Source of the DNA: Luidia sarsii
Lineage: Eukaryota; Echinodermata; Asteroidea; Paxillosida; Luidiidae
Length of the DNA stretch: 64,000 nucleotides
NCBI GenBank assembly: GCA_949987565.1
Contig: OX465107.1
Coordinates: 7,259,851 to 7,323,850 of the forward strand
Direction: 5' to 3'
The position numbers were made by a program, and so were the translations under genes. Every line of letters begins with the position of its first letter. Positions within the stretch are counted from its first letter, which is position 1. Positions 24,501 through 36,500 of the stretch are shown here, piece after piece. The notes under the pieces are model-generated. The model did no database searches. It saw only the letters and a program-made list of their open reading frames with translations, and had not been told where the DNA came from.

Positions 24501-27500
24501 AATTGATAAATTTTGTGTGATCCCCGATCTGCTGTAGCCATGTTTACAACAACTGGTTGTTTGCATCTGAATGAGAAGAAAAAGGGGGCATGATCCAGTT
24601 CATGGTTAAAAGCTTCTGACTGGCACCCCACCCCGACTTTTTGGGAAGGCCACCATCTAAGGGCTGGATAGCTCAGATAGTAAGAGCACTGGTACACTGA
24701 CTTGGGACAGTGTAAACGGCCCTGATACACATGTACAGTAAAGTCAACATGTATGTGTATTTACATGTACCATAATGTTAACCGGTACTTGTCAAAATGA
24801 GTGCATGAAAATGCACTTAAGTAATGTGTGGCTGTGATATGGTGTTACCACTAACCAGGGATGTGTGCTTCAGTATTTCATTCAGCCGGGGTCAGAAATT
24901 TCTCTCCGAGGTAATTTCACACAGAAATGCATGCTGTGAGCTCTCCTGGATTTCCAGCAAGCTCTCCGCATGCACTAAACGTTAGAGGAAATAGATTTGG
25001 TGGTCACACTGATATCAAACTCTAGACTGACCTTTGAAAAAAAAAGAAAAAAAAATTGTCTCTGGTCCACTAAGATTATTAAAGCCCGTGTCTATACTGT
25101 GCTGCGAGTACATGGTTTGCATGGTGGAAGCACAAAGTGGAAAGTTTGCCACGACACCATTTAAGTCATTAGCGATGGAGTACCGTATGGCTGTGAGAAG
25201 AATACATGCACTTGTATGCCACACACCAGAATTAGCTTACAGTACATGGTCCCTACAAAAAGCTACATGTAGCCTACATGTACATGTATGTGTTTGGTAA
25301 AGACAGGTCTGGTGCTTGTTTGATAGGAGTCATGAGGAAAACAGTCAAAGCCCAGTGTGGATTTTATTCATGGAAAAGCATCCAACAGTATCCTGCTCAT
25401 GTGACTATGCACAATAATGGGAACTTATTTCAAAAGAAGAGAATTTGGGTTTTTTCATTTAATTCTCAAATGGGTGATGTAACATACAGTAAGTAGATAT
25501 AGTCATTCATATACATGTACGTGTATCTCTGATGCAACACAGTATCCGCTTTAACAGCCCATTAATCAAATCTACACTTGTGGGCTTGGAATCCCGTCCG
25601 AGCTACCGGTACCTGTATATTTTTCAGCAGGCAATCGGGCAAAGAACTGAGCTACATGTACCGGTAGGAGGGGCTTAACAAACTTCAAGCAGGAAAACCC
25701 CTCATTGAATTATAGTCATTCAGTGAGGGTTTGAATTTAGCAGTGGCCCTGTGGCAAAATGACGGCTGGATTTGTCTCACGGCCAGTTAGTGGCCCATCC
25801 CCAACCAACCCCGCTGGACCAACTGGATTACAAAAATCAACAAACTGCAGGAAGTCACAACACCAGTTTTTTGGGGTGGTATAGCAAACCTTCTTCCAAT
25901 GCAAGTCCTGTCTCAACGAAAGCCTGGAGAAAAACACCGTGAAGAACTTCAGGGACACCAGAGAAATGACTCCCTTAATCTGAACTTAGCCTCTGTCCAT
26001 TACGGTGTGCACAGTGTGGCAAATATGTCTAAGATCTGAATTTCAATGATAAGCAGGTCAGTTTAGAAAATTGGCCGGCCACTTAACAGTTGAAGTCTGG
26101 TGCCCCCCCCCCCCCCCCCTGACTGGCTACTTGGAAATATTAAATAGTTAAGCTTGAACCCTGTTTAGTGTTACTGAATGTTCAACCAAATCCTACCAGT
26201 CTGGTCTTGTCAATGTATCGGGCCTGTTTTTGATGATGTACAGCATGCTGAACAGATCATACACGTGGGTTTTTCTGCAATCTTAAGAGCGCTTGAGTTC
26301 AGCATATTTGCACTGATAAGATGTTTTATATGTCAGGCCCAAATCCTCCATGCCATTATCTGGATAGAAGATTGCGGGGCTGCAAGCGACGCAGTATTAG
26401 AGCTATAAGGGATCTCACTCGGGAACACGCTGGTTTGCTTTTTGTCACTAGGAAATATGCATTCATTGACACATAACTGTGTCAATAACTAACGGTACAG
26501 GGGAAAAGGGATGAAGGGACAATATCTTGAGAACCAGTCCATTAGACAAAGTGGCAGAAAAAAAGGTGGTGGAAACATTTATAAACACAAAGGGAAACCA
26601 TTTCTTGGCTCACGATGTTGGCTTGAAGGTAGCAACATTTCACAGATGGACTGCTTGGCAAAGGCTAGGAGTCCACAGCCAAAACGTCGCTACCTTCAAG
26701 TTGACGTTGGCTATGTTCAGACACCGTACTACGGAGACCAAAAAAGGTCTAACATTTGCGGTCACAGCGGGAGGTAAACATTTCATTGCAAACCCCTTGC
26801 GTTCATACTCACTGAGTTCAACTGAAAACAGTCTATCTCTGGTACTAAGAGGTCACACACGTTGCTTGACCCTGAATCCCAACTTCCCTTCCGGCTAGCA
26901 AGAGTGCACGTGACATCAGTGGAATGCACATCACGTCCTTGTGTTTCGCGCGGTTTGGGCAGTGACATAAATCACCGGTTATGTTATGCGCCCACTCGTC
27001 TGCCTAAACCGGATGTGGTTATGAGATAGACCGGTCTTCATAGTCTAGTCCACCCCTCCTCGGCGGTCTAAGATAGACCGTTTGTAGTACCCAAAACGCT
27101 CCACGTAGACCGTTCAGACACAACTACATGTAGATAGACCCTTTTCAGTTTAAACTGAAGATAGACCACTTTTAGTACGGTGTCTGAACGACCCAATTGC
27201 GAGCCAATAAACAGTTCATCTTCATGTCAATTTCAGCAAGTAACAACCACTTCTCTAGTATTTACAGCATAAGCATGTTTGAAACTTTTAACGTTGATGG
27301 AAGATGAGTGTAAATGTACATAGTGTGCTACAGGAACTGTGAGGAACGTTCATAATGCAGTGTGACAACACAATGTGCTAAAAAAAACCCGTCATGGTAG
27401 AAAAGTACAGTAGAATTACACATGTATGTACAGAAGTAGCAGCACATTACTGTAGTGACTCCAGAATGTTTCAAGAGACTAACACATTGGAGGCTTTTAA

Positions 27501-30500
27501 TTGGAGTCAACATGGCTCAGGCTATAAACATATTGCCATAGCACTATCCATCTTGTTGCAAAAGATGAGGGGGCAGGGTGCAAGAGATAATGCACACATG
27601 CAGATTTGTATATGTGTGTGGGAGGCACTCTCTGGTTGTCTGGTAGGAATGGTACACTGCAGCGATGTGCAGAGAGATCTGCCAACCAACACAAACAATG
27701 GTCAACCTTTTCCCCAAACACAAAAACATATCACTGCACTGTCTAGTTAGTCTTATCACTGCTTCCATGAACTGTGGACTCGTCAGTGTCATTCATGCCT
27801 ACTTCTCTGGTGTAATGTGTTGTCCGGTACACTGCAGGGTTGTGCAGAGAGATCTGCAAGTGCCAACCAACACAAACAATGGTCAACCTTTTCCCCAAAC
27901 ACAAAAACATATCACTGGACTGTCTAGTTTGTCTTATCACTGCTTGCATGAACTATGGACTCGTCAGTGTCATTCATGCCTGCTTCTCTGGTGTAATGTG
28001 TTGTCCGGTACACTGCAGGGTTGTGCAGAGAGATCTGCAAGTGCCAACCAACACAAACAATGGTCAACCTTTTCCCCAAACACAAAAACATATCACTGGA
28101 CTGTCTAGTTTGTCTTATCACTGCTTGCATGAACCATGGACTCGTCAGTGTCATTCATGCCTGCTTCTCTGGTGAACTCTACTCTATGGAGTCGCTGTAG
28201 TGTTGGACTTACCCACGCACATGGGTATAGGGGGCATGGATGTGTACATGTAGCTGCTGCTGGTGTGGAAGTGGGGGCCTTCTGCTGGTCATGTGCCCTG
28301 GCCAGCCTGTTGCAATGGGGATGGGCTACTTCAACATTTGCCTGTCCCTGAGTAATCAAGGCATGCCATTCCTCTTTGGGGTGTTTTTTTTGGGGGGGGG
28401 GGGCAAATAGCATCATATTCATAGGGAAGGGAACACTGCAGAAATTCAAGCACTCGCAGACAAATCACTTTTTGGGCAATCCAAGTGTTCTGTGACCCCC
28501 CGTGAGTACACCATACAGTACTACATGTACATGTACATGTATATCTGATCGGGCATTCTCACTGAGGCCGTGCGGATTATAATGACCTGTCCAATCTGAA
28601 CCAACGGATTTTTGAGTATTCGGGAAGTTTAGGTTCTATTTTCAGTGCCACCAGGACTACCCGTATCACACACTGCAGTATTTTAGCCACTTTGTGCCGG
28701 AACCTCCAAATTCGGAGTGCCGGTAGTGTTGCTATGCGCCGCGCCCTCTGAATCAGAGCACCACTATTGTCCAAGTTTTTCAACAAAAAATATACCACAA
28801 ACAATATGCAGCATGACAAAACCCACGCAGAATCACAGATACTGTATCCGATTGACTCACTATTGAAAACCAGAGATCTCACGTTCAAGTCCTGGCCCAG
28901 TTCGAGTTTTCTTTGCCAATTTTTCTAAATTTTACAAACTTATATTCAAACAAATTAAGGAAAGGGGAACACTGACTGGAAAATTCGAAATAAAATTAGA
29001 CTGGACCGGGACTTGAGCCTGAAGACCCCAGCTGGTTCAAGAACGTACCAGTGCTCTGCCAGCAGTATCAGGTTCAAGTCCCGGTCAAGTCATATTTTTC
29101 TTTGCCATTATCACAAAATGACTTTGTAAACTTGGTGGCATAACCTGGGTAAGAGATGTAGGTCACCCTCTATGTACCAATTGTACACCAACACAGTGCT
29201 TCGAGCTTTTGGGTTGAAAAGTGCAAATCCAGTCTGATGGAAGCTCGCAGAGTGAACATGTTTTCCAAAAGTGACAGGTGACATACTTCCAGGATTTTGA
29301 AGCATAAGCCTAGATATAATTTCAATCCTCAACATTGAATGTGCACTCCCAAGTCCCAACAAACAAAACAAAATTGTCAAAGAATGGGTTCATTCGTTCA
29401 GGTGAGTTTTGATCAAGGAGGAGCTGGGATTTTGGGTTGATAAGGGGGGGGGGGCAAGAAAGTCCCAGATCTGTTGAGGTCAATTTCCAGTTTCCAAAGC
29501 CTGACTGCATGGGCACCGCACAAAAAGCCAGGGCCACTATGAATATGAATATTGTGCATTTCTGGCTCGCCCTACCAAATACTACAAATCTATAGTCTAT
29601 TGATAAAGCCTTAAAACACCTCCACAGCAGCAGTGAAGAAAGAGCACCGCACAGCCTGTCACTTTGAATATGATTGATCTGTCTGATACCCTAGAGCGTT
29701 CACAAGTTCACATTCATAACTGGGGGTGCTTCAGACAGACGCGGATAGGGGGTGCAGAGTGAATACAATTATCGACTTCAGAATAACTACCTGGGTTTCA
29801 TTCAGTGTGGCTGGGCATGAGAGAAGACAGCACTTATACAGGATGGGTGAAACTTTTCTGTTCAAGTCGCAAACATTTAGAGTCCAGGGTACATGTAGAC
29901 TCCAAGTCACACCTCTCAAGACTGTGGTCAAGTCCCGTCAAGTCCAAATCGTGTGTCACATTTTTTTCCGATTTCTTGGTCTCAATAATAGGCCCACTCA
30001 CAGTCAAGCAAAAACGTTGAAAGAAAACTACAGCACTTGATTGACTCATGTAAATTGTGTTGTCCGTATCAAATTTACAATCATGTTGGACCTCTTTTCC
30101 ATCCAAGGCACAAGTCACCCAAGTCGAGATGAGTCCGAGTCCGAGTCAGTAAATCCAAGTCCAAGTCATTTGTCCTCATGACATGACTCAAAGTCCGAGT
30201 CATGGAAGACTTGAGGCAAACCCAAGTCTGAGTCGTGAGCCATACTGGAACTGGAAGTCTGGAACTTGGCATACATGTACATGTACCAATCACAGAGGTC
30301 TACTTATGCATGTACCGGTACTTGAGCTACCGATACATGTACCATGTTTACGAGAACCAACCAGCCTTTTCTAAACTGCTATTATGGGATTTTCAGATGT
30401 TTATTGTGAAGAAAAGAAAGTGCACTGTAACACCCACTCAGATCAAAAGGTGACATGTGTTCCCCTCCTTTGGGTACATCCACTGGGTCAAACTTTTGGG

Positions 30501-33500
30501 AGCATGATACAAGGTATTGGTGACTGACATAACATGTACATGTACATGTACATGTACAGTATCTGTGCCTGCATGTACCGGTCACTACAGGTCAGGGTGT
30601 AGTGGTGTACCCACTTGCTTTACAGACTCTTTCCCTATACAGTCTGTGAACTGTGGAACATCAAGCAGATAGCAAATCCTGAATACATGTATATCAAACT
30701 AATTGATAAAGCAAGTTATTGGTTGCTACAAATGTACCTCATCACTCCAGGGCAAACCCTTCTGCAGGCACTGTATGCAGTATGCACATGTACATCGCAA
30801 CTACAGTGTAGCAAGCATCATCTCCAACTTGCAAATACTGCCATGCACCCCATTTTGTGCAAATGTAAATATCCATGTACATGTATGTGTATACATGTAC
30901 GGTATGGCCTCTACCAAACCTCACCCCTTTCTTCATTTCTGACAAAGTAAGAAGTCAATCTCAAACAAATTTAGAGGGCCTGACATTTCGATCCTGGCAG
31001 GACATCCTGCATCCTTGTGTATTACTGGTATTTCATACACCCTAACATCTCAACCAATTAGAGAGCCCGACATTTTGATCCAAGCAGGACCTTTCTGCCT
31101 TTGCTTTATAATGTACGTGGGTTGAAATGTAACAAAGAGGCATTCACACTGGTACAACCGCTCTCAACCCACTTCCCGAGCAGGTTAGCTTCAACATACC
31201 GGTAGGTTGAGCGCTTTACACGAGTCAATGCTGAGTTAAAATCTTGAATTGTGTGAACAGGTTACACGGGTCGGACCCATGTACAGTGTACATGTACAGA
31301 TACATGTTCAACCCGGAGATTGTTTGTAAGTGTGAAAAAGCCCTGACTGAACCTACCACTGCATCCCACATGATACTTTTTGGAAAAATGCCGACTCAAA
31401 CTCAATTCAAATAGCAATGTATGTGAACAATGCCTTCACTGAAAAGTATATGTGTACTGTACAGAATGTATGTACATGTATACATACATGTATTGTACAT
31501 GTACATGTACATGTACTACGTATGGATATTGTCTTTCAGTAAACAACAGCTGGTTTTAGATGGCACACTAGGACATGTAGAACTTGACCAATATGCACAT
31601 CTCGGGAATGTAGAGCAATAGACATTTGAAAGGCCCTCTAAATTATTCAGAATTAAACAAGGGATCTGCCAAAAGATGTATCCGCGTTTTCACGCCCTAC
31701 ACAAAATAAAATTCATTTCATTATCCCACTTGTACAGTGCAATTGTTAAGCACACCTCTCTCTTCAAAAAGCTTCCTCACTGCATTTATTATGCACAATG
31801 ATTCAAGGATAGTGGGCCATTAGTGGCACAGTGAAACTCATACAAGTGGGCCACTTTGAAATCAGCCCAGAGAAAAACTTTGCAGGCGCAGACTTCTATT
31901 GACACAAGCCATTCCTTAACTCTTGTGTCTGGTGGTTGAGTGTCAAGAGCAGCATTCCCAGTGGGCCAATAAAGTCAAGGTTTATTGTTGTGAGTGCTAT
32001 GACCAATGCCTGCGGCATGGGGAGGGTATACTATAGTACTGGCAAGCTGTTGGATTGGGGGGGGGGTAGTGTATACTTGTGGTAATGGAGGTCAAAGCCG
32101 GTGGTCAAGTCATGCAGATCCTGAGCAGACAGTCCCAGTTTGTGTGTGTGTTAGTGTGTTTTATTGTGACTTTGCTGGATAGAAAGTGAAACTGCAGTCT
32201 TGGGTGTGGGGTTGGTATGAGCATGAGTCTCATGGGGATTTGTGTAGCCTTTAGGGTGAATGCGGTAAAAAAAAAAAAAAATTAAATACCACAAAAAAGC
32301 AGTGATTCACAGCGTGTTCAGATTACAGCAAGTCAAAGTGACATACATGTAATGTAATATGTATGATGTACGTACATGTACATGAGTAAATTACCTCTTT
32401 TTAGCATATATTTGCATGCATTTCAAGGATTTCTTAATTTAGAAGTATATGTATTTTTATAACTAACTAAAACCATTAATACATGTGCTAATTGGAGTCC
32501 ATTTCCTGATTTGGGTTTACAGGTACAGGTACAGGTATATTGCTTTGTCAGTGTCCATATTTTCATATTTGATGATTAGATTCAGTAATCTAAAACTTGA
32601 AATGAAATTGAAAAGAGTCTTTGTGGTACAAGTACAAATCACTGGCCATGATTTGATACTAATGGGGCCCATTGCTGCAGAGGCAATCACCAAATAGAAT
32701 GGAGCCCATTGATTTCATTAGTTTCAGAACATAGAAAAGTACTGAAATATATACAGTGTATGATCCTGGGGTTAAGAATAGCGATCAAACTCTGGCTTTG
32801 TATTTCTGTTGGGAGAAGACCACCCATCAGTTGAGCACTATCCAGAAGGTGGAAAAAGCTGTGCACATGCTGGTCACAGCATACAGCGCATGTATACATG
32901 TAGTTCGGTGCATGACACAGCCTGGCCGGTTATTTTCAGGGCAGAATACCAGCACTGAATAAATCGCAAATACAAACTGCATACTGTACTGGTCTACTTT
33001 GTATACAGTTTGTACAGTATTTGGTGGTCTCTACTCTCTGGTTCATTTTCATGGCTTGAGACCCACTGTCACTACGGTATGCTCATTTCCAAGTTCTATA
33101 CATGTAGTCATGTACATGTGTGTTACTTAAAGCACCAATGTACATAAGCAATAATACATAATTTACAAGTTGACCAATTGGCAAAGAAAATTTTACCAGA
33201 CTGATTTCTGCAACAGATTTACTATTCTTGAATGATTGGAGCATGGGCTTGTTCAGAAAATTCTCAAAGGCAGAATCTGCCTTTGAGAAAGGCCCTGCTG
33301 GGATGGAAACGTCCGGCTGTCTACATTCTTGAGACAATTTACAGATAAGTGATAAGGATGACTCTCATCTCCTAAGAAGACATCGAGCGCTGACCAGTAC
33401 AGGCATGGCCACACCCACCTGGAAGTTTCATCCCGATGCAGTCAGACTTGCGCTGCCAGCCATACATTGCCATGACTTCAAACTGTGCACATAATCCAAA

Positions 33501-36500
33501 CGGATGTCACAAAAAGGTCGCGGGGGAAAAAAAGGCGCCGGTCACGTACTCCGACGAGAGAAACTTCCTTTGGCAAACCCGATCGCCGCTCAACCCAAGA
33601 GCTGCGCCATAATGATTGTTCCCATATAATACAAGTCTTTTGTCTTGACAGAATCAGCCGTTCCTTTTGGACAGTGACGAGCAACAGGACAGCGGATTAG
33701 ACGCACACACCGAGGAGGGAGTGTGGCTGAACAAATACACAAGGGCAAGAGGATGTGTTTATCTTGCAGCAGCGCAGCACGCAGACTCGGAAGAGCATCC
33801 CCCGTGGATGCCGGGTTGCCGGCAGGGGTCACACTGTGTCGCTGGTAATCCATGCCCTATACGTGCTCCAGATCTTCCCTGTCTCCATGCTGAGCTGTGA
33901 CATCCGCAGTCCCCGCAAAACATGTCTGCAGAAGCAGAGTGCTAAGGTCTACAATCCTGTCAATACACACCCCCCCTCCCACCACCACGCTCTTACACAC
34001 AAACCTCGTGAGGGTTGGACCAGAGAGCGCCTCAAACCAACACGTTAACAACCTCCTCCCCACCGCCTCCGCACATCACATGCAACCAACCAGGGGAGGA
34101 GGAGCTTCAACAAGCTGTCATCGGACCAGGGCAGCTATGAGAGGCATGCCGGTCATTTCATTCTAGGACTCAGGCAGAGCTGTTGACATATTCCAAGTTA
34201 GAGGTAATGCAACAGATGTATCCCCGGCCCATAAGCCCCCCTCCCACACAATACAAGACAGGGGAGGCCGAGAGGAAGAGAGAGGGGGAAGAAAAAAAAA
34301 CCAAGACGTCAGAATCAAAGGTGACTGCTGTATATGGTAGGATAAACACGTGCCTCTGGCAGTCTGGGAGTAACATCAAGTTGGCAGTGTCTGGAGTCTG
34401 GTAATGAGCAGTGTCTAGGCGAGGGTCTGGAACTCCCAGGAGGGGGAAATCAAAGCTACACTATGGCTACAATCTGACACTGATGAGGGACTATAACAAA
34501 AAAATTAGGCAAGGACAAGCGAGCCAGCCATGTCATCTACAGAGATCATGATTAGAGTTGGCCGGCCAGTGCCCATTAATTGCACAGGCTTTGAATGAGA
34601 GCAACTGGTTCCCACCCCCCCCCCCAACCCTTAATGCCGAGCGCCTCACATGTTTATGGAATGAATTTAATTAAGGCGTAAATCTCCTCTCGCTAATCCT
34701 GCAAACGTCTGCAACTGTGCAAACACCGCGATTCACGCAGTGTGCTCATCTGCACTGTGCACGAGGCAAGGCATTAACGCTTACTCATTGAGCTCATGTT
34801 GTTTACATTTTGAAACATTCTTAACATTTCATCAGCTTTTTTTTTTAAATGGTGCGATACAGGCAGTTGCATTTCTTTGAACATCTTTTTTCTTTAACAA
34901 TTTCGAAAAATGGTAAAGAAAAATTTGCCTGGACAGGGACTTGAACCCGAGACCTTTGGTTAAATTGCATACCTTCGCTCTTCCCATCTGAGCTATCCAG
35001 CCCTTAGACTGGAGCCTTCTCAAATAGTCAACTAAACTTTGCTAGGTTAACAGAAGGAAAAAAAGTTTGAAAACAGACAATTGTTTGTGAGAAAAAACAA
35101 CTCTATGAACCTGAAAGATCCTGCAATGTTCACCCAATATTAAAAAGCAGTTTGCAATATTTTTGTACATGAACATGTACTTTTCAAAACAACTGTTTCT
35201 CTTTTTCATGATTCTTTAACCCCTGAGGGCAAAGTAAAGTTGTCATGAAACAAGTGGTACATATATAGACAGTAAAGTCACAGTATGTACATGTACATGT
35301 ACTCACTGCCACACAATGAAATGGAATAAATAAAAATGCTTTTCATTTCAAATGCTTTTCAACATGGCAGATGCTTTGTGGATGATTTTCCCACTGTTCA
35401 CAAACAAGGACAGCTCACAATTCCTTTCTCAGAGTTTCTCCCAACGCTTTGGTAGGGGAAAAAATTACCGTCAATGGTTTATGATAATAAAATTCCGTCA
35501 ACAGGAGACCTTGTTGTGATTTCTCACTTCTGAATTCTTTGTGCGCCCAGAGAGAGAATTCCAAGGGACTTTGTGCAAGGGCATATCCTAGACACGCAGG
35601 AATGATGTACAGTGATTTAGGAGGGCAGGGTATATGTACTTAGAGCCACATGCCTAGGTCTATTGTGCTCCAGTGTAACTGATACTGTGTTCTGTGCTTC
35701 AAATGCAGGAGGGTCTGGATTGAAATTCAACCCAGATTAAGACATGCCATGCAGTCCAGCTGACATGGGGCTGATCCCAAACTTTTGCTGTTGAACTGTT
35801 TGTGGTTCCGGCCAAAGTCTTTCAGGCAAAGTACATGTACATGTAACTGCTAAAGGCTGTGGTGGAGACTGAGATGATTTCACATTTACTCCATTATTTG
35901 GGGGGGGGGCTGTTTTCTGTTTGCATGTGACCTGAACACAGCACATTTTGAAAAGTTAGACGGTGTGACTTTTGCTTTGGGACATGTATTAATCCTTGCA
36001 GAATCTTACTTTTACCGAAGGTCCAGATGGGATTGAGGCATCTGGCTTGTTTTGGGGGCTTTTTTACGCTTACAGAATTGTCATCCTATTCAGTGAGAAG
36101 ATTGTAACTATTTGTATTACTCTAATATAATTCAATGGGGGTTTTCTCGTACTGATGTACAATTTAGCACTGCATGCTCACTGCTCAGTGTTTTGCCCGA
36201 ATGCCTACCAACAAATTACAGACAGCTCAGGCAGCATTGGAACCTGCAACTCCTGCTTTCTAATGTGTATAGTGCAGATGTCTTAATTGCTGATCGCAGG
36301 CTTGTGGTGGATTCAAATCCGCATAGCGGTGTTATAAATGTAATATGATATTAATATGACTTTTTACCCAAAGCCACTGTCACATCAATCCCTTATTTTT
36401 TTTATGCGCACTGCGAGTAGCGCACCGCTATTGTAATTTTGATCTTATATGTATTCCCCAGAGTTTTTGCCCCACTAAAATCAGTGTATTTTCATATTCA

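Noticed and set aside
33590..34166. GC-rich patch with ORFs on both strands in SESTD1 intron 1
   Set aside because: No recognisable domain or paired splice sites; could be a regulatory region but nothing decides it.
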